Below are positions 1 to 6,722 of a stretch of DNA of 6,856 bases, piece after piece. The notes below the pieces were generated by a model, which saw only the letters and a list, made by a program, of their open reading frames with translations, had not been told where the DNA came from and did no database searches. Within the stretch, counting starts at the first letter, position 1; the number at the start of each line of letters is the position of its first letter. The position numbers and the translations under genes are program-made. The stretch covers positions 1 through 6,856 of the forward strand of contig JBDTCS010000068.1 of assembly GCA_039923455.1 (NCBI GenBank). The letters are read 5' to 3'. This DNA comes from JBDTCS01 sp039923455 (GTDB lineage: Bacteria > Bacteroidota > Ignavibacteria > Palsa-1295).

Positions 1-28
1 ATTCTGGATCTTTATACACCGGCGTTTC

Positions 29-60
29 AGAGTGTTGCGTGTTGCATCGTACAGCACTCT
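29..60. other. stem-loop at left edge
   Basis: Positions 29-37 pair with 52-60 (nine base pairs, one of them G-U) around a 14-base loop. No T run follows on either strand, so this is not a standard intrinsic terminator. It could be the 3' end structure of an upstream transcript cut by the window edge, or chance. The role is unknown. Confidence 0.3.
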
Positions 61-119
61 ACTCCTAATATGGAGATTTTCCAAACCGATTCACTTGAAA
101 CCTCACGCCGACCCGGGCA

Positions 120-148
120 TTGTGCGGTATATTTGTACAGCATATTTG
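120..148 (+). promoter_or_regulatory. candidate Bacteroidota-type promoter of the head-GIN lipoprotein gene
   Basis: The Bacteroidota primary sigma factor is known to read a -7 box TAnnTTTG with a TTG element about 19-23 bases upstream. TATATTTG at 128-135 matches the -7 box exactly but lacks a well-placed TTG. CATATTTG at 141-148 has one mismatch and has TTG at 120-122, 18 bases upstream. Either would start transcription within about 30 bases of the ATG at 172. The assignment is inferred from sequence only. Confidence 0.4.
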
Positions 149-171
149 CACCACCAGATTCTTGATTTCCC

Positions 172-891
172 ATGAAAACAAAGTTCGCAGTTATTCTTAG
201 TTTGGCGCTCGCTGGCGGATCACTCATTGGCGGCTGTCGCATGTTCGAGGTCGTCGATGGATCCGGAAACGTAGTCACTGAGAATCGACCCATTACGGAG
301 TTCAGCGGAGTCGAACTCGAAGGAATTGGCAACGTGATCCTCACGCAAGATTCGGGAGCGAGCCTACGATTCGAAGGAGAAGACAATATCCTGAAAGTGA
401 TGAAGGCCGAGGTGAAAGGCGGGGTCCTCGTGATTTCGACGGATAAGAACATCAAGCCAACGAAGCCACTCACTATCTATGTCTCTTCTCGCGAGATCAA
501 ATCACTCGAAGTCGAAGGTTCTGGGGAGATATCTGCTGCTAAGACGATCATGTCGCCGGCGCTAAAGCTTTCGATTTCGGGCTCGGGCAAAATGAAATTA
601 GAAGTCAACACGCAAAAAATGGCAGTATCGATTCAAGGCTCTGGTCAGACGCAGCTTTCCGGCACTGTCCCCTCGTTCGAAGGGGAGATCGATGGGTCAG
701 GAAAGATTACGGCACCTGATCTTCGCACCGAGACGAGCGATGTTTCGATCAGCGGCTCAGGGATTATCGAGATCTTTGCTTCACAGAAGGTAAAAGGTGA
801 AGTCAACGGTTCGGGAAATATTTATTATCACGGAGTTCCGGAGAAGGTGCTTTCGAGTATCAACGGCAGCGGGACAATCACGAAGCGCTGA
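172..891 (+). CDS. head-GIN domain (DUF2807) lipoprotein, putative cell-surface beta-solenoid
   Basis: The 239-residue product begins with a short basic N-terminus, a hydrophobic stretch (about 5-20) and a lipobox ending IGGC. Cys22 is therefore the likely lipidated residue, anchoring the protein in the outer or inner membrane. The rest matches the head-GIN/DUF2807 family (PF10988, once called putative auto-transporter adhesin): an opening ITEFSGVELEGIGNVILTQD (41-60), then Gly-Ser-Gly turns at 116, 137, 156, 175, 195, 213 and 232. The spacing of 18-21 residues suggests stacked beta-helix coils. The family is common in Bacteroidota, but its function is not established, so neither adhesin nor any enzyme activity can be claimed. 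The ATG at 172 is the only start giving a proper signal peptide. No Shine-Dalgarno sequence precedes it. The gene appears to stand alone, followed by a hairpin. Confidence 0.88.
   Translation: MKTKFAVILSLALAGGSLIGGCRMFEVVDGSGNVVTENRPITEFSGVELEGIGNVILTQDSGASLRFEGEDNILKVMKAEVKGGVLVISTDKNIKPTKPLTIYVSSREIKSLEVEGSGEISAAKTIMSPALKLSISGSGKMKLEVNTQKMAVSIQGSGQTQLSGTVPSFEGEIDGSGKITAPDLRTETSDVSISGSGIIEIFASQKVKGEVNGSGNIYYHGVPEKVLSSINGSGTITKR
502..888 (+). repeat. protein-level GSG repeat ladder in the head-GIN gene
   Basis: Seven Gly-Ser-Gly turns recur every 18-21 codons over residues 111-239, each flanked by alternating hydrophobic residues in the manner of beta-strands. An eighth GSG lies at 30-32, just after the lipidated cysteine. 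Each GSG is spelled by a different codon combination (for example ggttctggg, ggctcgggc, ggcagcggg). The DNA is therefore not a recent tandem duplication; the pattern is kept at protein level. Confidence 0.7.
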
Positions 892-909
892 GTTATCAAT
901 GACCCACAT

Positions 910-935
910 GGAGCGCGTCTACCTTGGCGCGCTCT
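910..935 (+). terminator. hairpin downstream of the head-GIN gene, possible terminator
   Basis: GAGCGCG at 911-917 pairs perfectly with CGCGCTC at 928-934 across a 10-base loop, with a possible extra G-U pair (910/935). It starts 18 bases after the stop codon, where a terminator is expected. Only scattered T residues follow, so termination would be weak or the stem may instead protect the mRNA 3' end. Confidence 0.5.
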
Positions 936-996
936 CTAGCGTAATCCGCTGCTTGCCTCCCGATTAGCTTCAAACTTTCACTTCTTGCATTTCTCC

Positions 997-1019
997 GAAA
1001 CGGAGCCACATCCGTTTTT
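997..1019 (+). terminator. second hairpin with T run, terminator-like, in the aconitase leader
   Basis: AAACGGA (998-1004) pairs with TCCGTTT (1011-1017) over a six-base loop, with G997-U1018 adding a wobble pair. The 3' arm runs into five T residues (1015-1019). This resembles a weak intrinsic terminator 62 bases before the likely aconitase ATG. It could back up termination of the upstream gene or act as a leader attenuator. Its presence argues that this stretch is non-coding. Confidence 0.35.
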
Positions 1020-1080
1020 GTTAGGTGTGCGCAGCTTATACCCACCCCAAGCACACAACATTACATTGCACGACCTACAA

Positions 1081-3501
1081 ATGGCAGATATGGAAAAGAA
1101 CGCAAACCAAATTAACAATGACATTGCACCATCCGGCGTTCGCCATCTTCAAGTCTCCGATCAATCTGACGAGCTAAGCCGAATCCAATCGGTCGAGACC
1201 ACACCCAAGATGGTCGAACGTATTTACAAAACAACCGAGGAGAAACTCGCGATAGTAAAATCGAGACTCAATCGCTCGCTCACACTCGCGGAAAAGATCC
1301 TGTTCGGACACGTGGATGATCCCACGAATCAAGAGCTTAATGCCGGTAAGAGTTTTCTGCGCTTACGCGTCGATCGCGTGATCATGCAAGATGCAACCGC
1401 GCAAATGGCGATACTCCAATTCATGCAAGCTGATCGCCATCAGACGGCCGTCCCCTCTTCCGTACACTGCGATCATCTTATTCAGGCGTATCAAGGTGCG
1501 ATCATCGATCTCGAACGTGCAGTAGACACGAACGTTGAGGTCTACAATTTTCTGAAGACCGCTTCCGCTAAGTTCGGCATTGGCTTCTGGGGTCCGGGTT
1601 CGGGTATCATTCACCAAGTTGTGCTGGAGAATTATGCATTCCCCGGTGGCCTGATTATCGGCTCCGATTCACACACGCCGAACATGGGTGGACTTACGAT
1701 GCTCGCGATCGGTGTCGGTGGTGCGGACGCTGTGGACGCGATGGCAGGGTTTGCGTGGGAAGTGTTACAGCCGAAGTTAATCGGTGTGAAGTTGACTGGC
1801 GAACTCTCAGGTTGGTGCGCTCCGAAGGATATTATTCTGCACGTAGCGGGTGCACTCACTGTTAAAGGTGGCACGAATCGTATCATTGAATATTTTGGCG
1901 AAGGCTGCAAGTCGCTAAGCACAACGGGTAAAGCCACTGTTACGAACATGGGTGCAGAGATCGGCGCTACCACTTCCGTCTTCCCGTACGATATGAATGC
2001 CGACGCATATCTCCGTGCGACTGATCGTGCCGGCATTGCAGACATTGCGAGCAAGTACAATCATCTATTGACTGCCGATGCTGACGTCGAAGCGCATCCG
2101 GAAAATTATTTCGATCAGATCATTGAGATCAATCTATCGGAGCTTGAGCCGCTAATCAACGGACCATTCACACCTGATCTCGTGCACACCGTTTCGCAAC
2201 TCGCGGCTGATGCGATCGCAAATAATTATCCGGACAAGATATCTGCAACACTTATCGGTAGTTGCACCAATTCGAGTTACGAAGATATTTCTCGCGCTGC
2301 AGCGATCGCCGAGCAAGCCCGCGCACATGGTGGCAAGATTCAAACACCGCTTCTCATCACACCAGGCTCCGCACAGGTGCATGAGACGATTAAACGTGAC
2401 GGACAGCTTGCAAGTCTCGAAGCTATCGGCGCAGAAGTGATGGCGAATGCATGTGGGCCGTGTATCGGCCAATGGAAACGCGACGACACAAAGAAGGGTG
2501 AGCGCAATACGATTATTAATTCGTATAATCGAAATTTTCCGGGTCGCAACGATGCAAATCCGGAAACACTTTCGTTTGTTGCCAGTCCGGAAGTTGTACT
2601 GGCCTATAGTCTAGCCGGATCACTTTCGATCAATCCGCTGAAAGATGAACTCACCGGTGCGGATGGCAAGAAGTATCGACTCGTGGCACCGCCGAAAGTA
2701 GACGCACTACCGAAGAATGGCTACATCGGTCGAAGAGTTGGGTACGTACCACCTGCTGAAGATCCGGGAACGGTCAGCGTGAGTGTACCTGCCGGCAGCG
2801 ATCGTTTGCAGATACTCGAGCCGTTCGAACCGATCGTCGATAGCGAGACCGCGCACATGCCGGTGCTCATCAAGACGAAAGGCAAGACCACCACCGATCA
2901 CATTTCCCCTGCGGGTCCGTGGTTAAAGTATCGCGGACATCTCGATAAGATTTCTGACAACATGCTCACCGGTGCGGTAAACGCATGGACGGGCAATGCC
3001 GGAACAACGAATAATATTTACACAGGCGAAAAGAACATTAGCGTTCCACAAGTTGCACGTGACTACAAGGCCCGTGGAAAACGTTGGGTGATCATCGGCG
3101 ATGAGAACTACGGTGAAGGTTCAAGTCGTGAGCACGCTGCAATGAGCCCGAGGTATCTCGGCTGCATTTCCGTCATCGCACGTTCGTTCGCGCGTATTCA
3201 CGAATCGAACCTCAAGAAGCAGGGAATACTTCCGCTTACGTTCATCAACTCTGCCGACTACGACAAGATCCGCGAAGGTGACACGATCTCGATGGAATAT
3301 CTTCGCGAGCTCGATCCCGTTCGAACGGTGAATGCAAGCATAGAGCACACTGACGGAACCGTTGAGATCATCACTTTGCAGCACACAATGAATATGGAGC
3401 ACATCTCCTGGTTTCAAGCTGGCTCTGCGCTCAACTTCATTCGATTGCAGGAAGGCAAGCGAACCATTAAAGACGGAGCACTCGAAACCGCGCCTGTCTA
3501 A
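1081..3501 (+). CDS. acn: aconitate hydratase, mitochondrial-type [4Fe-4S] aconitase
   Basis: Cytoplasmic TCA-cycle enzyme interconverting citrate and isocitrate via cis-aconitate. Numbering is for the 806-residue product from the ATG at 1081. SDSHTPNMGG begins at 195. The cluster ligands are Cys395 (IGSCTNSSYED) and Cys458/Cys461 (ANACGPCIGQW), followed by the family segment NRNFPGRNDANPET. The swivel domain has TTDHISPAGPW (603-614) and ENYGEGSSREH, where Ser681 and Arg683 match the catalytic serine and substrate arginine of mitochondrial aconitase. Every key residue I can place is present. The sequence resembles mitochondrial aconitase far more than AcnB, or AcnA/IRP1 of about 890 residues. 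Relatives are usually about 755 residues, so this start adds roughly 45 at the N-terminus. ATG at 1090 and 1210 (763 residues) are alternatives; a TTG at 985 would run through a hairpin and is unlikely. No Shine-Dalgarno sequence marks any of them. A strong terminator follows and no TCA neighbour is present, so it is probably monocistronic. Confidence 0.95.
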   Translation: MADMEKNANQINNDIAPSGVRHLQVSDQSDELSRIQSVETTPKMVERIYKTTEEKLAIVKSRLNRSLTLAEKILFGHVDDPTNQELNAGKSFLRLRVDRVIMQDATAQMAILQFMQADRHQTAVPSSVHCDHLIQAYQGAIIDLERAVDTNVEVYNFLKTASAKFGIGFWGPGSGIIHQVVLENYAFPGGLIIGSDSHTPNMGGLTMLAIGVGGADAVDAMAGFAWEVLQPKLIGVKLTGELSGWCAPKDIILHVAGALTVKGGTNRIIEYFGEGCKSLSTTGKATVTNMGAEIGATTSVFPYDMNADAYLRATDRAGIADIASKYNHLLTADADVEAHPENYFDQIIEINLSELEPLINGPFTPDLVHTVSQLAADAIANNYPDKISATLIGSCTNSSYEDISRAAAIAEQARAHGGKIQTPLLITPGSAQVHETIKRDGQLASLEAIGAEVMANACGPCIGQWKRDDTKKGERNTIINSYNRNFPGRNDANPETLSFVASPEVVLAYSLAGSLSINPLKDELTGADGKKYRLVAPPKVDALPKNGYIGRRVGYVPPAEDPGTVSVSVPAGSDRLQILEPFEPIVDSETAHMPVLIKTKGKTTTDHISPAGPWLKYRGHLDKISDNMLTGAVNAWTGNAGTTNNIYTGEKNISVPQVARDYKARGKRWVIIGDENYGEGSSREHAAMSPRYLGCISVIARSFARIHESNLKKQGILPLTFINSADYDKIREGDTISMEYLRELDPVRTVNASIEHTDGTVEIITLQHTMNMEHISWFQAGSALNFIRLQEGKRTIKDGALETAPV

Positions 3502-3516
3502 CTTATAACGTGTCGA

Positions 3517-3550
3517 GTCCGTGCTGATTTTACATCAGCACGGACCTTTC
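3517..3550 (+). terminator. intrinsic terminator of the aconitase gene
   Basis: GTCCGTGCTGAT (3517-3528) and ATCAGCACGGAC (3534-3545) form a perfect 12-bp stem with a five-base loop, starting 15 bases after the aconitase stop. A short pyrimidine/T-rich tract (ctttctcct) follows. The stem is the strongest simple hairpin in the window and separates aconitase from the membrane-protein gene. Confidence 0.85.
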
Positions 3551-3596
3551 TCCTCCATTCCTACTTCGCAAATATTCTACTAAGACATTCCCTCTT

Positions 3597-5339
3597 GTGA
3601 TCTCAAAGTTTCAGCGTTGGTGGGTTGCGATCGTGTATGTCGGCATCACTTCGATCACCGGCGCCGGCTTCATGGCCGACACAGCAAAATACGCCGAGTC
3701 GATCGTGCCCGTAAGCGCCGAACGTGCGTCCGAGTTTTGGGATTTCGGTCACATTCTTTGGCGACCGCTCGGAAGAGTTTTATTCCACTTCACTTCCCCA
3801 CTGCTCGAACATTTCGCCGGGCCGAGCCCAACTGCGCAAGTACTTTTTGCACTAATCTTTATCTCTTGGATTGCCGGATTCTTTTGTGTGCTACTGCTTT
3901 GGAATCTCATTCATCATCTTACCAATTCAACATGGACAGCGAACGGGATCACCGTGCTCTTCATAGTCTCGCACGCCTTTTTGAATTACGTTCACGCCGG
4001 CACATCGTATCCTCTCGGGCTTGCATTTTTATTATTAGCGTATAACCTTGTTCAGCGGGTCAATCAAAGCGCGCAAGGCAAATCGCAACGCACAGTGTGC
4101 ATAATAGCAGCCGGCATTGCAACGAGTGCTGCAATCTCGATGTGGTTTCAATTCGCATGGGCGACACCGGCGCTGCTATTCTTCGCAATGATGCCGAAGC
4201 TCTCGTCAATAAGTAAGCCGCAAGAAGAGAGCTCGCAACGCTCACCACTAATCGTACGGCAGGGAGTGACACTCGTGATATCATCACTCTTTTCCATTGG
4301 ATTGATCTACGCCGTCGTATTGATCTCACTCGGACTAACAACTCCGGCGAGCATTTTTGACTGGGTTCGATCCGCGAGCCACGGCACCGATAATATTCGC
4401 GGAGTTTCGAGAGTGATCTTTGGTCTGAGCCGATCCTACATTCACATGGGAGAAGATGGCTTGCTATTCAAACGCTTCTTATTGCATGACCCCTACAATC
4501 ATGTTTCGCTTTTGGATCTTCTGCGATTGAGCTTATGGAAGCTTGCTTTTTTTTATGCAGGATTCATCTGGATCGCATGGAGACTCGCAACAAATCGCGA
4601 TCTCCGCACTGCATTATTGTTTCTCATTCTCGGATGCCTGCCCTGTTTCATATTTGCGAGTCTATTCGACGGCTCCGCAATCGAGCGCTACTTCCCTATC
4701 TATCCGGCGCTGATGATCGGCCTTGCATTCGCGCTAACCGACTACGCAAGCCGCACGAGCTCCGCAATTGGATGGAAAAGCTCCCGCATACTGATACTCT
4801 TCATCGTGATCGTTGCAGTTTCAAACCTGACAGCAATCTCACAGCCACAGATCGCCGAACGTGAAGAGCAATTTGTCGTAGGCTTACAACGAGCACTTCT
4901 AACCTTGAAACCTGCGAGCCTCATTGTCATCAACGACAATAATGATATCGGCTCTTTCAAACGAGATTTTCCTCTCAACCCAATAAATCTAACGAGCGCT
5001 GTTACATCGTATACGCTCGTGGATGTGGGTGGAGCAAGAAGTGCCGTCTGGAGAGAACTCTTCGCCGACACAGTTCTAAAAACATGGAACAAAGACGGAG
5101 ACGTTTGGTTGAGAAGTTCACTCCTCTTATCGAAACCTCTCGCAACGTCCACTTGGTCAGAGGGCAGCGACTACCGAGCGCATTGGAAAGACATTCACAA
5201 CTTTTTCTTGAGCTACACGATAAACAACAACTCACAAGATTCGAATGGACTCGTTCTTTTTCCGAGAACTGGTGCGAATGAAACCCAGCTTCGCACGCTC
5301 CTTGCAAATGTCAAGGCACCACTCCCAATGACGAATTGA
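3597..5339 (+). CDS. polytopic membrane protein, GT-C-type glycosyltransferase-like, with soluble C-terminal tail
   Basis: I do not recognise a named family. The 580-residue product has about eleven hydrophobic segments, roughly at 8-26, 82-105, 113-130, 136-152, 166-180, 183-200, 218-246, 313-330, 337-357, 364-380 and 396-412. A mainly hydrophilic tail (413-580) follows. After the first segment comes a long loop with an early acidic residue (Asp28 in MADTAKYAES) and HILWRPLG (52-59). That arrangement recalls GT-C fold glycosyltransferases, which use polyprenyl-phosphate sugars and place a catalytic acidic residue in the first periplasmic loop. Substrate and activity cannot be read from the sequence, and O-antigen-type or other multi-pass envelope proteins remain possible. 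The start is GTG at 3597: it lets the first segment begin at residue 8, whereas the next ATG (residue 26) would delete it. The gene sits alone between the aconitase terminator and a convergent gene. Confidence 0.72.
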   Translation: MISKFQRWWVAIVYVGITSITGAGFMADTAKYAESIVPVSAERASEFWDFGHILWRPLGRVLFHFTSPLLEHFAGPSPTAQVLFALIFISWIAGFFCVLLLWNLIHHLTNSTWTANGITVLFIVSHAFLNYVHAGTSYPLGLAFLLLAYNLVQRVNQSAQGKSQRTVCIIAAGIATSAAISMWFQFAWATPALLFFAMMPKLSSISKPQEESSQRSPLIVRQGVTLVISSLFSIGLIYAVVLISLGLTTPASIFDWVRSASHGTDNIRGVSRVIFGLSRSYIHMGEDGLLFKRFLLHDPYNHVSLLDLLRLSLWKLAFFYAGFIWIAWRLATNRDLRTALLFLILGCLPCFIFASLFDGSAIERYFPIYPALMIGLAFALTDYASRTSSAIGWKSSRILILFIVIVAVSNLTAISQPQIAEREEQFVVGLQRALLTLKPASLIVINDNNDIGSFKRDFPLNPINLTSAVTSYTLVDVGGARSAVWRELFADTVLKTWNKDGDVWLRSSLLLSKPLATSTWSEGSDYRAHWKDIHNFFLSYTINNNSQDSNGLVLFPRTGANETQLRTLLANVKAPLPMTN

Positions 5340-5356
5340 TCGAACGTTTACGAACT

Positions 5357-6610
5357 TCAATACTTCAAAACTTTTCGACTGATCAAACCCGAGCTGGTAG
5401 TTAAAGCGATGGTGTAGGCGCCTACTTTCAGCTTTTGCAGGTCGAGAGTGATCGTTGTGGTACGTGGGTTCGCGAATTGCTCAACTACCTCGCCCAGAAT
5501 ATTTGTGATCGCAATGCTGATCAGATCTTTGGGAAGTTGGGAAATGGTAACAAAGTCTGTCGCAGGATTTGGCGATACGACGAGCGATGATGCCCTCGCT
5601 TCGTTATTCACAGCAAGCGAAGTCGGTGTGTACCGCTCATTCAAATTCAGAAACCCGCTCCCGTTACGGCCACCAAAAACATAGATACTATTTCCGAGAA
5701 TACTTCCCGAAATCTCATGCCGCGCCGTGAACGTACCGGTTGTAGTCGGTGTGCTCCAGGCATTCGTGATCGGATCGAGCACTTCGACGGTATTCAGGTC
5801 AATGTAGTTCGGATTAACAAAGTGAATGCCCCCGAGCACATAGATCTTTCCATCGATCACACCAGAGCATATCGCGCCGCGTGCAGTGAATGTTCCGGTC
5901 GTCGTCGGAGTGCTCCATATATTTGTCGATGGATCAAATACTTCAGCGATATTCAGGTAGTTACCATCGTATCCACCTAGCACAAATATCTTTCCTTGCA
6001 CCACACTTGAGGCAAGTCCGCGACGCGCAGTGAATGTTCCGGTTGTGACGGGAGTCGTCCAGGTACTTGTGGCTGCATCGAAGATTTCGAGTTTGTTGAG
6101 GTGAACCGTTTCATTGAAGCCACCCATCACATAAATTTTGTCACCGATCACGCTACAGCAAAGTTTCTCCCTCGCTGTGAACGTGCCGGATGTTGCTGGA
6201 GTGCTCCATGCATTGGTTGTAGGATCGAACATTTCAAACGTCGAAAGCGCTTTCACACCATCGTAACCGCCGATCGCGTAAATCTTGTCATTCACAACTC
6301 CAACACACAATCCACGACGCGGAGTAAATCTCCCGCTCGTCACAGGCCTCGACCAGCTGTTCAGCGCCGGATCAAAGACCTCCATCGTGTTAAGATATGC
6401 GGTTGTGTCATATCCGCCCAACACATAGATTCTTCCATCGATCACACAGGCCGCGGTCGAAGCCCTATGGGTAAAGCCGATACTCGACTCCGTTGCCCAC
6501 GCTCCTGAATATTGCTGTGACAAAGGCAAACGCGTAGGGTTACTCACACTCTGCGCGCACGCAGAATGCGAAACCAAAACGCAAAAGATCAGCATCGCCA
6601 ATATCCTCAT
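5357..6610 (-). CDS. secreted Kelch-repeat beta-propeller protein with T9SS type A sorting domain
   Basis: The 417-residue product starts with a signal peptide whose likely cleavage follows ACA (after Ala19). Six Kelch repeats follow, with paired glycines at 65, 114, 163, 212, 260 and 313. The blade-joining motif WSTPxTxGTFTAR recurs, with tryptophans at 86, 135, 184, 232 and 285. The sixth blade lacks its own tryptophan, and Trp38 in the N-terminal GAWATES segment appears to supply it, closing the propeller as in other Kelch proteins. Residues from about 341 form a type A T9SS C-terminal sorting domain: VSPNPATDFVTI, the NILGEVV strand, GAYTIAL and a basic end RKVLKY. By family knowledge this domain directs export across the outer membrane and is removed or used for surface attachment. 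No catalytic domain is visible; the propeller is probably a binding or scaffold module with an unknown ligand. The ATG at 6610 gives a proper signal peptide. The gene is convergent with the membrane-protein gene. Confidence 0.9.
   Translation of the reverse strand: MRILAMLIFCVLVSHSACAQSVSNPTRLPLSQQYSGAWATESSIGFTHRASTAACVIDGRIYVLGGYDTTAYLNTMEVFDPALNSWSRPVTSGRFTPRRGLCVGVVNDKIYAIGGYDGVKALSTFEMFDPTTNAWSTPATSGTFTAREKLCCSVIGDKIYVMGGFNETVHLNKLEIFDAATSTWTTPVTTGTFTARRGLASSVVQGKIFVLGGYDGNYLNIAEVFDPSTNIWSTPTTTGTFTARGAICSGVIDGKIYVLGGIHFVNPNYIDLNTVEVLDPITNAWSTPTTTGTFTARHEISGSILGNSIYVFGGRNGSGFLNLNERYTPTSLAVNNEARASSLVVSPNPATDFVTISQLPKDLISIAITNILGEVVEQFANPRTTTITLDLQKLKVGAYTIALTTSSGLISRKVLKY
5624..6499 (-). 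repeat. six Kelch repeats of about 49 codons
   Basis: The paired-glycine positions are spaced 49, 49, 49, 48 and 53 residues apart. The longest blade carries a short insertion (IHFVNPNYIDL, 262-272). Blades four and five share an identical 13-residue linker starting at the tryptophan, yet their DNA differs at many synonymous sites. The repeats are therefore old and held by selection on the protein. Confidence 0.8.
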
Positions 6611-6647
6611 ACGATAAGCAACATAACTCCAAGGGGAAGGTTACAAT

Positions 6648-6655
6648 CAAAGCTA
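6648..6655 (-). promoter_or_regulatory. candidate -7 box of the Kelch gene
   Basis: On the minus strand this reads TAGCTTTG, an exact TAnnTTTG match placed 37 bases before the ATG, a plausible promoter position. No TTG element is found at the expected distance upstream, so the call rests on one box. Confidence 0.33.
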
Positions 6656-6672
6656 CGCTGTGAAGACGCGCC

Positions 6673-6713
6673 GAGGCACTAGCAGCTTGAAATACAAGCC
6701 GCCTCTCAGAGGC
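6673..6713. other. pair of adjacent hairpins with alternative pairing
   Basis: GCTTG (6685-6689) pairs with CAAGC (6695-6699), and GCCTC (6701-6705) with GAGGC (6709-6713). Another GAGGC at 6673-6677 can also pair with 6701-6705, enclosing the first hairpin and disrupting the second. Two exclusive folds are thus possible. The region lies upstream of the Kelch gene on the minus strand and just before the large hairpin on the plus strand. Neither hairpin is followed by a T run. Confidence 0.4.
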
Positions 6714-6722
6714 TATTGAATC

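Noticed and set aside
27..473. Minus-strand 148-residue open frame opposite the lipoprotein gene
   Set aside because: It is the antisense shadow of the head-GIN gene, which has a signal peptide, lipobox and family repeats; the antisense product is low-complexity with no recognisable domain.
985..1080. A TTG start giving an 838-residue aconitase
   Set aside because: It adds residues with no resemblance to aconitases, crosses a terminator-like hairpin at 997-1019, and exceeds the family length by about 80 residues.
1632..2060. Minus-strand 142-residue open frame opposite aconitase
   Set aside because: It lies wholly antisense to highly conserved aconitase motifs, and its composition mirrors the coding strand.
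5340..5360. Direct CGAAC repeat as a possible site between the convergent genes
   Set aside because: Two five-base copies separated by five bases are too short to support a binding-site or terminator call.
6101..6508. Plus-strand 135-residue open frame opposite the Kelch gene
   Set aside because: It mirrors the repeated Kelch codons, is rich in Arg, His and Cys, and has no domain; the minus-strand gene explains the region.
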